Part shown: piece after piece, positions 36,894-49,305 of the stretch
Layout of the letters: each line of letters begins with the position of its first letter
How positions within the stretch are numbered: position 1 is the first letter of the stretch
NCBI GenBank assembly: GCA_036417435.1
Contig: CM070903.1
Span: 59,372,001-59,436,000, forward strand
Length of the DNA stretch: 64,000 bases
DNA from: Inia geoffrensis
Lineage: Eukaryota; Chordata; Mammalia; Artiodactyla; Iniidae
Reading direction: 5' to 3'
The notes under the pieces: model-generated
What the model saw: only the letters and a program-made list of their open reading frames with translations
The model's database searches: none
What the model was told of the DNA's origin: nothing
Made by a program: the position numbers and the translations under genes

Positions 36894-37110
36894 AAATATG
36901 TTAATGAGTGTTATATCCTCTTCTTGTATTGATCCCTTTGTCATCATATAATGCCCTTCTTTGTCTTTGGATACAGACTTTGTTTTAAAGTCTACTTTGT
37001 CTGATATGAGTAGTGAGTCTCAGCAGCCATGGCTCATGAGCCAAGTGAGTCTCTTGTAGGCAGCATATAGATGGGTCTTGTTTTTTATTTTATCCAATCA
37101 GGCATCCTAT

Positions 37111-37322
37111 AGCTTTTTTTTTTTTTTTGCAGTACGCAGACCTCTCACTGTTGTGGCCTCTCCTGTTGCAGAGCACAGGCTCTGGGCACGCAGGCTCAGT
37201 GGCCATGGCTCACGGGCCCAGTTGCTCCGTGGCATGTGGGATCTCCCCAGACTGGGGCACGAACCCGTGTCCCCTGCATCCTCAGGCGGACTCCCAACCA
37301 CTGTGCCACCAGGGAAGCCCAT
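37111..37322 (-). mobile_element. CHR-2-type tRNA-derived SINE, inside L1
   Basis: T run at 37114-37128, then gcagtacgcagacctctcac, head ending accagggaagccc. Target duplication CATCCTAT at 37103-37110 and 37323-37330. Only 56 bp separate it from the next SINE. Confidence 0.95.
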
Positions 37323-37378
37323 CATCCTATGTCTTTTGATTGGAGTATTTATTTAGTTCATTGACATTTAAAGTGACT

Positions 37379-37585
37379 TTTTTTTTTTTTTTGGTGGTAC
37401 GTGGGTATCTCACTGTTGTGGCCTCTCCTGTTGTGGAGCACAGGCTCCGGACGCACAGGCTCAGTGGCCATGGCTCACGGGCCCAGCCGCTCCGCGGCAT
37501 GTGGGATCTTCCCGGACCGGGGCATAAACCCGCGTCCCCTGCATCGGCAGGCGGACTCTCAACCACTGTGCCACCAGGGAAGCCC
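37379..37585 (-). mobile_element. CHR-2-type tRNA-derived SINE, inside L1
   Basis: T run, then ggtggtacgtgggtatctcac, head ending accagggaagccc. Target duplication TAAAGTGACT at 37369-37378 and 37586-37595, perfect over 10 bp. Same orientation as its neighbour but a separate insertion, as shown by different duplications. Confidence 0.95.
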
Positions 37586-38384
37586 TAAAGTGACTATTGA
37601 TAAGTGTGTACTTCTTGTCATTTTGTTACTTGTTTACTGGTTGTTATTGTAGTTCTTCTGTTTTTTTCTCTTCTTTTAGTTTGTTCCCTTGTGGTTTGAT
37701 GATTTTCTTCAGTGGTATGCTTGTGTTTCTTTCTCCTTAGTTTTTGTCTTCCTATTGTAGGTTTTGATTTGTGGTAACCATGGGGTTCATATGTTGACCT
37801 ATATATATATCTACTTCTTCTAAACTGATAGTCATTTAAGTTCAAACACATTCTAAAAGATCTATGTTTTTTACTCCCCTCCCCCACTTTTGGGTTTTTG
37901 ATGTCATATTTTACATCTTCATGTCTATCCCATAACTGTTTATTGTAGTTATAGTTGATTTTACAATTTTTGTCTTTTAATTTTCATGCTCGATTATTTA
38001 AGTAGTTGATCCACAGTCTTTACTATGTATTTGTCTTTATCTGTGGGATTTTTTCTTTCCTATAAACTTTTTGTTGTAGCCTTTTCTTTTCCTCTCAGAG
38101 AAGACCCTTTAACACTTCTTTTAGGGTCACTTTAGTATTGCTGAACTCTTAGTTTTTGCTTGTCTGAGAAGTTCTTTATCTCTCCTTCACTTCTGAATTA
38201 AAACCTTGCTGGGTAGAGTGTCCTAGGTCTTAGGTTTTTCCCTTTCAGCACTTTAAATATATCATGCCACTCCCTTCTGGCCTGCAAAGTTTCTGCAGAA
38301 AACTGTATTTTTGCTGTGTTCCTGGGGGGAGATGAGCTCAGCATCCTCTTTCTCCACTATCTTGATCTCCCTGACATCCAAATA

Positions 38385-41300
38385 TGTAATTTTTTAATTT
38401 CCATCAATTTTTGCTCTTCACGGTCTTCTTTCACTTTCTGGAACAATCAGACACTCCAGACAGAAGCCCTTAACTTAAGATATTGTAAACAGTGTTTAAG
38501 CTGACACATCACAGAACATAATTATTATTGATATAAAAAGGTTTGTCATAGTTATAATTGTTTGGTTGAACACAAATTTTATGTTTTTCTTAATCTTACT
38601 CTGTATATAGAAGTAATCTTAGCTTATCTTTTCAGTAAACTAGTAAAGAAGTTCAGAGAAACTAATCTCTTTATGATAAAACTAATCCAAACTTATTTTA
38701 AAGATGAAATTAAACTTGTATTATTCTGTACATTGATAAGACAAGGTAAAGACATATAGCTGTTTTTTAAACCAAATTATCAAATCAGTGTTTTATAATT
38801 TGTGTAAGGATCCACTTTATTCATCTAAACTTGTTTTCTAAGGCAAAGAAAACTGCTTCTGAAGTCAACAGTTTTGAAGAGGAAGGTCTTTTCTAAAGGA
38901 GAACACATTTAAATTTTTAGAATTTCCTTTTTATTTTTTTGGAATTTTGGGAATGTTAGATTTACTTAAATGCTTATTAGTCTCTATAAACCAATCATAA
39001 TAGAGGTCCTTTATTTTAATGTATTATTATCCTCAGGAAGTAGGAAAATATTTCACTCACACACAGTGATTTTTTTTTTTCTCAGTTACAGAGACTAGGT
39101 AAAACAAATTGTCCTGATTTGAGTCCGCAAATAGAAAAACAACAAACAAGTGAGAAATGATGACAAATAAATGCTCAGCCATCTCTCACCAGAGCAAGGG
39201 TAGCTTCCAGTTCTACCTGACAGTTCACCAAGTGGTCAGATCATAAAACCAGATTCCCAGTCATTGCACCATCAATGCGGATAACTATTGATTGTGCGCA
39301 ATCCAAAACCCCGATCAAATGTAGACACGAATCAGAAACCCAGAGCAGGAAAACAAAAATTTCAGAAGATAGTGAGTCAGTGAAGGTAAAGTTCTACTGC
39401 CATATGGGGCTTACTCCAGGAGCCAAGAAAAGCTGTGCCTGGGCTTCCAGCCCATGAGCTATTCTTCATGAGCAGTACAGTTTAATTGACTCTACAGGAT
39501 GAGTCCACTGGGACCTCCAAATTGTCAAAGCATAATTTTCAAAAAATAAACCCAACTCTTAGACAAATATAGAATTAATAGATGCCAAAGATTTATTGAA
39601 TTCATTAATGAGGAAACCAAGCAGGATAAAGTTGATTCACTAAGCATAATTTCTGTAGTATATTTTAGCTTGAGTTGTGATTATCCCAGTGTTTCATTTG
39701 GATGTTTTTACTTGTGCAATCTTTATTTGAAAACTCAAGGTAATTATATTGAGTATAAAAGGCTGAACCCTAGTCATGAATCTCTAAGGGCCTACTAATG
39801 GGGTACAACTGCCCACAGTGAGTCAATATTAAATAGCTTCCAACTGCTGTGCTAGTTGAGTTGTTTTGTTTTTTATAATTTTTCTTCCTTCTTGCTCTAA
39901 GCTGCCAATTTTTCTTTTGTCATTAAGCCAGCCTTCTTTTTTAAATGTATGATTTTTAGAAACCAGATATCAAGACTTGTTTAAAAATACTGCCAACTAA
40001 GAGTTACTAGGTGCAGGTGAGGTCTTAAGAGGGTCCTGTGTGCACGAAGTGTGTGCACTTCAGCTCGTAGACCTTGTGACATCCTTCTGGGCTTGCCAGT
40101 GGTCATTTAAACTTCCCAGTTCTGAGCTGTTTTCCAAGTAGGGGAATGGATAAGGTACCTCTAGTGGGCTGGGATGCTGATCCTTTGACAAAATAGATGT
40201 TTGAAAGGCTAAAGAAACCATTACAAAGTAGACAGGATATTCTTTTATTCATCTCATTTGATACCTGCCTCCCTTCCAGTAATACAGAGGTAGTGATGCC
40301 CATCTAGTTCATCTTACGGTCCAGGGCAGTTAAAGTCATTTTAGGAAGAAAAGGGGAAAATACAAAACTTAAAGCAAACCCTACTGCTATTAAGAGTATT
40401 CGTTTGGTTACATCACCAAAAGCATCTGTGTGCTATTGTGGAGAAGGAATAGATTCCCACAAATTGAGTTGTAGCAATCCATTATTTTCCTTCTGGCTGA
40501 TGGCAGTCATCTGTGGTACCTTGATAAACAGTATTGTCACTGTTTAGAACTATGTAGTGTCACACTTGGTGTTCATTTCTCCAGCAAGTTGTAATATGAT
40601 GCAAGCTCTCATGAGGCACCATGGAATAAGGTTTTCTAACTTTTTACATATTCTGCCACCCCGGAGATGAGGTTGACTTTCTTTCAAGATACGTAATAGT
40701 ACTTCCATGGTATTTATTATGTGAATAGGTGAAATGTCTGCGACAGCGATTCTCTACAATTTAGAAGATGTTTTGTTCTAATAGCGTTTCTGAAAGTGCT
40801 TTACAACTAAAGAATTTTAAGTTGCAAAGGGCTGGGACCATGCCTGTCTTGCTCACTGCTGTGCATCCACCTTGTAGCCAGATGAGTAGAGTATGGGAAA
40901 CATTGTACATATGTTTTTAGAAAGAGTGAATGATATTCATTCTGGCTTTCCTTATTCTGAGGCCATAGGCTGCTCCCCTAGTTCCCAGACATCTCAGACT
41001 TAAGTTTACATACTTCGTTCTCGGTAACAGTGAAGCTCTCCACAAAAGAATGCAAATATCTCAGCATAAATGCATTCTTTTTACTTCCAGAAACAGAAAA
41101 TTCTCTTCCACTTTTCAATTAAAAAGATGAGAATGAGTTATTTTTCTTTATGCTGAAAAATCTGTAACATTCTTTGTAAGAATTGGTGCTCTCCAGAATC
41201 ATACATAACCAAGGCTTGTGTACTTTTGAGTAGACAATAGGTCTAATGTTTCTACAATTAACTAAAAGTATAATTGAGCATATTTAAGGAGTTATATAAA

Positions 41301-43355
41301 ATGGAATTTTATAAAATAAAAGTGTATGTTCTCTAATCTCAAGGTGGTAAGACAGATACTATTTTAAAGACCAGAGAGCAAACAGGCTTTATAATTCAGT
41401 TCTATCATTAGGAAAATTTAGGAACTCAAGAAGAGTGAGCATTGTCAGGTGAGAGTTAGTCTACCTGTGGATGTGTTTTGCTTTTATATCTGCTTCTTGC
41501 TGCCTCTACTTCCTAGTGACTCCTGACCCCAAAAGACAGTTTGGTCATTCAGACCTTTTTGTACTGTAAATTTGACAGCACCTCTTCACTGGAAGCAGAA
41601 AGAACAGTGTTATAAGCATGCCTATGGCTTCCTAGCCATCTTCCTTTTTTCCTAAGAAGAATGTGTTTGAAATGTGAAGGCAAACTTAAGTATTGAAAGC
41701 TATTTTGCACTCCCGTCTGACTTGAAAGGCATCTGCTTCCTGATGTGGCCCTTCGTCTTGCTACATCCTGACTATAGTTTTAATTTAAAAAAGAAAAACA
41801 AGGGTTGCAGTAGTGGGAAGTGAGTCAGTTAAACTGCAAATGGGGTGACAGGTTGGTTTACTAACCAAATAAATTTGATGGTTCACACTTTTTAAAGGGA
41901 TATTTAGAAATTATGACTCTCTTCCTGTATTCTGAGTCAGAATGTCCATTCATTAATTAATTGATTTAATCTTCAGGTTTGACATTAGCTTTAGAATGAT
42001 TTGTTTCTGTGGAGCCTTGCTTTTCCAAGCTCTAATGTTTAAAACAGCCAGTCAGTTCTCTGCCCCCTTTACTTTCATGACTCGTTTGGATGGTTTGTAG
42101 GGTCTGAAGCAGAAATACAATGTGAGCCATAAATGTGAACCATGTATTTTAAAATTTTCTTACATTGAGAAAAACTACAAAAAAAAAGGATGAAATTAAT
42201 TATAATATATTGGATATTGGTCAGCACAGGATTAGGTTGGTAATACTGTCTACTTACTAAATAAGCTATCCATTCTCTAAGACAACTTCTTTAATTTCTA
42301 ATAAAATAAGAGTAAATCTATAACTAGTAGATAATATAAAGTAGACTGTTATCTATGGTCAGATCACCTTGGGTCATTAGAGAATAAAGACTTTACCTTT
42401 TAAATAGCAAGTTGTTGGCATAAATGTAGATGTTCAGTAAATATTGAAGGAATTAATTCTTAGCAAATTAGAGCTGCCAGCTGTCCCCAGTTAACTGAGA
42501 ATAAAAAGTCTTTTTTTTTCTTCTTCAGTTGGAGAGCTAGATGGGTAGAAGAGGAATGGGAGGGGAAAAAATAGCATTTAGCAATAATCTAGTGACTCCA
42601 CATTGGGGAAAAACTGAACCAAAGTCTTAGTATAATTTTGTGTTAAAATAGTCCCCCTATACTTGAGAGCAAACCTTAGGTTCTTGTTACAGTGACAGTA
42701 CAAGCTCTTGCCTCTTGATGGTGCCACACATTTAAAAATCCCTGCTTAGAACTGAGGGATGTGTACTGTTCATCTTATGTAGCATAATTTAGCATTCTTG
42801 GGCTGAATGCTGAAATACAGAATGTGCTAGACTAAAGGAGGCCCTGTATGCCGCTATGTCTGGGAAAAGTCACATTCTTTTTGTAAAAATGATAAATCAA
42901 TATAGAAAATTGTACAAGCTACATGAACATTGAAAATACAGTATATCAATACCAACAGGTACATGGGAGAGGGGTGATGAGGGAGGACTATTGATTCTTC
43001 ATAGGAAAAATGATCCCCATATTTGTTGTTAAATTACTTAGTATTTCTAAATTAAAAGCCATTTATTGACCTGCCTTTTAAAAATCTCTCATCAAAGATT
43101 AGATTTAGTGACTGTGCTGGCTAATTTTTATAATGAGAAATTTTCTTAGTTCTAGAAAAATTTATGGGAATATTTGCTGTGAAGATTGCTTTTAAAGTTT
43201 GAGATTGATTCTTCAAAAAATTTAAAAAAAGAAAAATATGAAGAAGTCCAAAGTAAGTATTAGAAATCAAACAATTCATCACTTTTTCAATGGAAGAATT
43301 TTGATTCAGCCATTTCAATGTGTACGTTAAGACATATTAGAAGGCGCTTTTTAAA
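38385..43355. other. Intron 2, no recognised feature
   Basis: About 5 kb of A/T-rich sequence with no young repeat. An L2/MIR-like remnant is hinted at 40840-40940. No exon, RNA gene or CpG-rich segment is seen. This is the longest stretch of intron 2 free of recognisable insertions. Confidence 0.45.
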
Positions 43356-43359
43356 AATG

Positions 43360-44260
43360 TTAATCTCTTTATTTTGCGGTAACTGTAGATTCCCATGCAA
43401 TTAATTATAAGAAATATTGATACTTCAGAGAGGTCCTGTGCACCCTATACCCAGTTTCCTCCAGCGGTAACATCTTGCACACTCGAGTACAGTATCACAG
43501 ACAGTGTTACGGAGTCCAAGCTCATACTGCTTGCCTCATGGCAGGCCAGTAAATCAAGAGATGAGTGGTTGGAGCAAGGAATAGCAACTTTGTTGAGAAA
43601 GGCAGCAGACCGAGAAGATGGTGCACTAGTGCCCAGGAGACTCGTCTTACCCCAGTTAGAATTCAGGCTTCTTTTACACTAAAAGGGGCAGGGGATGGTT
43701 GATTGTTGCATACTTCTTGGTGTCGGAATCCTTTGTTCTTGCAGCTATCCCTGTAGGTCAGTCATGATGTTCCTGTAAACCTCCAGTAAGACAAATGGTA
43801 TTCAGTGTTCTGCAACTTTGTATCTCTATATGAATGGGAAAGTATTGTTGTTTGAAAAGTCAGACCCTTGAGAATGGCCTGTCATGTATTTCAGGCTATA
43901 GGCAACATTCTTAACTTGTAGCAAAAGCAATAAAATACAAAGGTCGAAGTAAAAGAAACAGCTCTAATATGGAGTCGGATTTGTTCTTCCCTGTTACACC
44001 AGGATATTCATGATGATGCAGTCAAGGTACAGAACAGTTTTAACACCACAAGGGTTTCTCCTGTTGCCCTTTTATAGCCACTCCTACTTTCCTCCTACCC
44101 TCATCTCCTCCTCAACCCCTGGGAACAACTGGTCTGTCTCCCATTTCTATAATTTTGTCATTTCAAGAATGTTACACAAATATAATCACACACTATGTAA
44201 ACTTTTGCATTTGGCTTTTTTCATTGCATAATTCTCTAGCGATTGAGCCAGGTTGTTGAT
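43360..44260. repeat. Old L1-type repeat split by a solo LTR
   Basis: The left part (to 43500, ctgtgcaccctatacccagtt, taacatcttgcacac) and the right part (from 43999, ggatattc, gcccttttatagccactcc, ttttgtcatttcaagaatgt) read as one old L1-like 3' region once the inserted LTR is removed. Family not named. Confidence 0.6.
43505..43998 (-). mobile_element. Solo LTR of an endogenous retrovirus (ERV1-like)
   Basis: 494 bp bounded by tgtaacag and ccgtaaca on the minus strand, so TG...CA ends. Flanks acag (43501-43504) and ccag (43999-44002) look like a 4-bp duplication with one change, which suits class I retroviruses. On the minus strand a TATA-like tgtaaaagaagcctg and a decayed poly(A) signal (AACAAA) are in the usual order. 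No internal retroviral genes are present, so it arose by recombination between two LTRs. Family not named. Confidence 0.75.
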
Positions 44261-44264
44261 GTTG

Positions 44265-44967
44265 TTGCCTCTTCTTCAACTCTAAGTCTGGGATTTATGA
44301 GGCAAAAGAAAATCCCAGGGAACCTGTCTCTGTGCTTTTCCTTGAGTCCCTACTTTCCTAACTGATCTGCTGCCTTCTCTCCATTTTTCAGGGTCTTATG
44401 CTTGTCTTATATTTAAAATGTCCAAGGTTCTTAGTAGTACTTAGTGAGAAGAATAGGGAAAAGGACCTCTACACCATCTTCCCAAAAGCAGAAATCGGTG
44501 AGACTGGTTTTTGAAAGTTCAGAATAGCCAAGAACTTTGCTCTGGTGAAGTCTAATTGACTGCAAAGGGGAAATATTTCTGTGGGGGCATGTTTTACAAA
44601 AGAATTTTGGTTTGGAAAAATTGACGTTTTTCTCATTCAAAATGGCTAAGACCCTATCCCAGCTCTGGGATTGTAATTCAGATTTTGAAAAAAGATAATT
44701 TTAAGAAAATGCTAACAGTACAGTTAAAAAGAACAAGTTTCTTCAGACATGTATTATTCTTTCATTTTGATTATAGAATAACAGAGCCAGAACTTTGAAA
44801 GTTTGTCTTTTCCATCAGCTCATGAAGACCAAGGCCTAAATCATGTTAGACAGAGACTGCAATTTTTGAAAGTTGTCTTGGGAGAAAGGAAAATATTGTT
44901 ACTTTCCTAACAGCTCAAATAAAGAAGACATGTCATTGTTTATTTTGAATTTCTATATATAAAACTT
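44265..44967. other. Intron 2, no recognised feature
   Basis: No named repeat, exon or RNA gene is recognised. Confidence 0.4.
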
Positions 44968-44983
44968 GCTAGCATGCTTTTTA

Positions 44984-45203
44984 TTTTTATTTATTTTTAT
45001 TATTTTTTTTTTTGGCACACGGGCCTCTCACTGTTGTGGCCTCTCCCGTTGCAGAGCACAGGCTCCGGACGCGCCGGCTCAGTGGCCATGGCTCACGGGC
45101 CTAGCCACTCCATGGCATGTGGGATATTCCTGGACCGGGGTTCAAACCCGTGTCCCCTGCATCGGCAGGCGGACTCTCAACCACTGTGCCACCAGAGAAG
45201 CCC
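44984..45203 (-). mobile_element. CHR-2-type tRNA-derived SINE
   Basis: TTTA/T tail at left, then ggcacacgggcctctcactg, head ending accagagaagccc. Target duplication gctagcatgcttttta (44968-44983) against gctagcaggcttttta (45204-45219), 15 of 16 identical. Confidence 0.95.
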
Positions 45204-45219
45204 GCTAGCAGGCTTTTTA

Positions 45220-47910
45220 AATTTTAACACATAGTATTTCCCATGAGATGTATCTCCCATCAATAGTTGCATTGCAGTACTTTCAGTTGATATGTGATAG
45301 CCCAGTCTTTTTTTCACTTGTTATACTTTCTTACATTTTTACTCCACCGACTTCTTTGTGCATTAAAAATAAAAGAGAGTTTATTTTTTTTCAGGATAGA
45401 TTTTCAAATGTGAAAATTGAGTTTTGATACCTGTCATGAACTGGTTTTGAATGAACAAAATAAAATATTACATAATATTCTAAAAGTATTTCAATGGATT
45501 GTATATTGTAAACTGTGGTCTTTCAGGAGAAACAACAAGAACAACAAAACAAAACAAAAAGATCCTCTGGAACCTAGTTAAGCCAAGGTGAAGATGTAAA
45601 GAAATGACAGTACTATTGGACTTTTGTTTTGTCATGTTTTCTTTAATGGTATAGAACAATAGCATAATTTCTTTAACATAAGGGACTCAGACACCATGTA
45701 GATTTTCTTCCGAAACCCTGTCCATGTAAGAGGAAAAATACCTAGCATATTTTTCTTACACACTGTGGAAATTATGATTATATTGACCACATGACTTTCA
45801 TTTCTTTACAGCCAATGTTTTTCAGTCTATAGGGAGAAGTGTATTATTTTCCCCCTTAAATTTTCTGTTACGTAGTCATTCATAATGGGCATTTTCTTTC
45901 AAATGGCATCTTGTAATATTTTAAGAGTAGGTCACCACAAGACTGATATTTTATAAAAGTAAAGCTTATTAAAACTTGCATATCTGTCAGTTGATTTTAA
46001 ATGGCAAAATGATGCAAAAAAGGCATCAGGAAAGGAGTAAAATACAGAAGATCCTAGTTAGATGGTCAGAGATTAACTTGAGTCTGCTTAGCAAATGCAA
46101 GGAATAGATAGAGGTGGAAAAAGCAAGTTGAGAAAACATTCGTGGATTAAAAAGTAACAGGATTAATTTAATCAAGTGGTAGTATTTTAGGACATGCCTG
46201 ATATAAATGAGAATAAAAATAAACGTTACCTCAGCATACACATGTATTATATGTAATTCATATAATTATATATTACTAAGCGATTAAACTAATATTTAAA
46301 TATATTTTATAAATGTGTTAATAATTAAACATATTATATACTTATATTCATACATTTTTTTAAAGTATAAGCTCTTTCTAGGAGAGGGACACAGCTAAAA
46401 ATAATAGTAGAGGCAAGCAGGTTTAAGGAGCTATGAGTAATAGTAATTTAAAACAACATGATCAGGAGTGTTGAGGATACATTTATGAAATGAGATGAAA
46501 AGAACTGAATTTCTTTGGATATGAGCAAAGGCAGGATGTGATAAACTCCTCAGGTATTTGAATGAGGCATGTACTCACAGGGCAGGGACTGGGTTTTATG
46601 TCAAGGGTGAAGTGTGCACTGGATAGGAGATGGATGTTTTGGAAGGTAGTTCTTTCTGGAAGCTACTCCACTGGACTTATGCTGTAGGGAATATATGTTG
46701 CTCTGTAACAGTGGGGATAGAGGGACCAAATGGCAGTCAGTGACAGAAAAAATTCGTTCCTCCCTGGGTTACTATGGCAACTGGGCTCAGGCACATGATC
46801 TACCATGGGGAGGCATTTTGGGCGATGAGGGCATTCTCTCTCTTTCCAGATTGGCAAATGAACCCCATAGATTTGTGAATTTTCAGGGAGCCATTTGGCT
46901 GCATAACATATTTTTCCTGTATTTCCTTTGCCTGAAAACAATTGGATTTGTTTTTCAGGTTTGTTTGTTAACCAGAATTAGAGATGGCTCCCCAAGACCC
47001 ACAAGACAATTGTCTATTTCACGTCATATTTTAATGGGAACCATCTCTAATCCTGTTTAACAAACACTGAGGACCTGCTCAGGCACCAATTGTAAACTTT
47101 ATAGTATAAAGTGTATGAAATGTTCTCATACACAAGCTCTTACCAGTTTCTCCAAGAACTTAAGGGTAGGTGCTAATTTTACAGTCTCTGTTTTATAGAC
47201 CAGGTAATAGACTAGAAAGATTGAGCTTCTGTGTTATGGATCTGGTAAGTCCAGAACTTCAAATCCAAATAAATGTTCTTTCCACTTAATCAAACTTAAC
47301 ACAGATTCTGCCCTGAAAATCCAGTGGTTCTGTGAGAGGAAGAAGCCATTTTACCCCACAGATCATTAAAATATAAGATGACAGAGAGAGTTACCAAGCT
47401 CCCTTCATGAAAATATCTTTATTTCAAAGTGCTTCTCCTGTTTCTGGTCACTTTACCCCTAATTTTCCTGGAGAAGTGGGAGGTGCCCCATTCTCTTACC
47501 ATGTGTCCAATCCGCACAAATGCAGGACACACTGCCCCAGACAGCAAAGGGCTGGGGTTGATGGGAAGTGACGTGTTGAACATTGGCAACTTCTTTGAGA
47601 TCGGGAGTGTGGGGTGGTGGGGCGTGAAGGAAGGAAGGGAAGTAGAAGGGTAGAGCTACTGCGTCATCTGATAAGGATAATTAGTTGTTTCATTGATAAT
47701 TTAATTGTTATTGGGGGTGTAGGGAAGGGGTTTGAGTACATTTTCAGACAGAGGAGAAGGAGTCAATAGAGAGGAAATAAGAGTGTAGGAGAAGGGATAG
47801 TTAATGGACCAAAGCCACAAAGAAGGTGGGAGAGAAATGGATGCAATGGCGCAAGCAGTGGGCTTTGCCTTGGAAAGTCTGAGGGATGCTCCTTAGGTAA
47901 CTGAGCTAAT
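45220..47910. other. Intron 2, no recognised feature
   Basis: A/T-rich, with an especially AT-rich patch at 46240-46360. No named repeat, exon or RNA gene is recognised. Confidence 0.4.
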
Positions 47911-47914
47911 TCTT

Positions 47915-48150
47915 TTATTGTGTATACTGTGTCCCAGACAGCATTCTAAGTGCCAACTATCTATATATATTTTTTAAAAATCTTCACAACCACCCTATAA
48001 GGTAGATACTCCAGTAATCCCCTGTTCTATACATGAGGAACTAAGACACAGAAAAGCTAAATGACTTGCCCAGGGCCACACAAGTAGCTATGGAAGCAGC
48101 ATTCAAACCCAAGCAGCCTGGCTCCAAAGGTCATGCTTTTAACCACTATG
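47915..48150 (+). repeat. MIR SINE (old)
   Basis: Sense MIR with blocks in order: cagcattctaagtgccaa, cttcacaaccaccctataag, acatgaggaactaagacac, atgacttgcccagggccaca, aaacccaagcagcctggctc, and ttttaaccactatggtacag. Worn, as expected for its age. Confidence 0.88.
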
Positions 48151-48159
48151 GTACAGTGA

Positions 48160-48940
48160 GGAAAGGAGGACCAGCTAGATAAAGATGATAGAGGAAGGAA
48201 GTTTAGGGAGTTTAAGCAAGATGGCCTTGATCTCCTTAGGCAGTGTTTGTGCATTTGAGTGTACTGAGTATATTTGAGTGGTAAGTGTTGCCTTAGTTAT
48301 TTGCATATGTTAACTCTCCCTCAGTACTGAGTTGTCCATTACTATGGAAGGAGAACAGGTGTATGCAATGCAACGTCCTAATAGTAATCTGTGTATAACA
48401 AATATTTGTTGATCAATTAGTAGCTGTCACATTATTAGTAACTCTCTAAATAACTTGCAGTTGCCCTCAGAGCAGATACAGTCACACAAAACCATTACTC
48501 TTTTGTTTGTCAGATGTGCCTCCTTCCAGCTCAGCCCTTCTGATGGCACACATGCACATCTATTTAAACTCAGGGTGGCAGAATAAAGCACTTTCCTGAC
48601 CACAAGCCTGAAGGTAGACTTCCCGGCCAGTCTATAAAATAAAATAAAATATTCTTAGCTAGACATTAAACTGACTTCCATGAAGATAATCTGTAAAACC
48701 AAACAATAAAAACTCCTTATTTATGTATACAGTTTCTTAATCAGATCTTTTGTCCTCAACTGATGAAAACAATACTAAGGCAATGTTTGGGTAAGTGTAA
48801 GGCCAATTACAAGGTTAAAAGGCACAGGCTCCAAGACCAGTCCTCACTTCTGACACTAACTGCAAGTTCAAGGTGTTCCCCAGACCACTCTCAGGTTCAA
48901 TAATTCCATGGAATTCCAGAAGCCAGCGGCAGAGGCAGAC
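48160..48940. other. Intron 2, no recognised feature
   Basis: No named repeat, exon or RNA gene is recognised; the right end may belong to the LTR-like repeat that follows. Confidence 0.4.
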
Positions 48941-48949
48941 TTCTCTTTG

Positions 48950-49290
48950 GGCAAAGTCAAATTCTTTATTATATAGCAAGTGTATCTCAAAAGCTCAACG
49001 CAACATAGATCTGTTTCTCCTTCATGCCCCATGGCCAGCTTGGGATGAATGAGGCCTCTGCCCCACAGTTCCTCACTCAGGGCCCAGACTGATGGAACCA
49101 ACGTCATCTGGAGTGTCACGGTACCATGACAAAGTCAGGCATGTAATGAATCATGTGCTGGCCATTCAGGCAGAAGTGACACTTGTTGCTTCTCACATTT
49201 CATTGGCTGATGCAAGTTTGACAGTCATATCCAGTTTGGGGGTTGGGAAGAGAAGAACCATTTTATTCTGTGCCCAGAAAGAAGAGGACT
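48950..49290 (-). repeat. Probable old LTR remnant
   Basis: Read on the minus strand it shows blocks common in old mammalian LTRs (ccaatgaaatgtgag, tgtcacttctgcctgaatgg, cctgagtgaggaactgtggg) and an AATAAAG poly(A)-type signal near 48965. Ends and target duplication are not visible. Confidence 0.45.
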
Positions 49291-49305
49291 GATCTTAAAA
49301 GCCCC

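Larger units (their letters stand above)
33490..37590 (-). pseudogene. L1 ORF2, heavily disrupted
   Basis: Readable pieces include the C-terminal half at 33530-33817 ([20 protein letters not shown]) and an RT piece at 34960-35151 ([13 protein letters not shown]). The endonuclease part near 36700-37380 is scrambled by a fold-back at 36849-36893, a filled deletion at 37012-37052 and two SINEs. The RT catalytic motif FADD is changed to FADG. Confidence 0.8.
32332..38365 (-). mobile_element. Older L1 (L1MA-like) with five SINEs inside it and most of 5' UTR/ORF1 missing
   Basis: Antisense L1. From the right: a 5' UTR start (reverse of caagatagtggag..., about 38300-38365) joined directly to the last part of ORF1 (38105-38297), a long inter-ORF spacer (about 37600-38100) typical of older lineages, ORF2 (about 33500-37590, many breaks) and a 3' UTR ending near 32332. 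RT motif reads FADG at 34545-34556. It holds SINEs at 32455, 35214, 36013, 37111 and 37379. Possible target duplication: aaatctaaaatttttaat near 32314 against a similar A/T-rich stretch near 38371, weak. More diverged than the two other long copies. Confidence 0.88.

Noticed and set aside
37012..37320. CRISPR-like or other regular array from the closely spaced repeats at 37 kb
   Set aside because: The repeats are two complete SINEs plus a SINE-like filler in a mammalian intron, with no regular spacer pattern.
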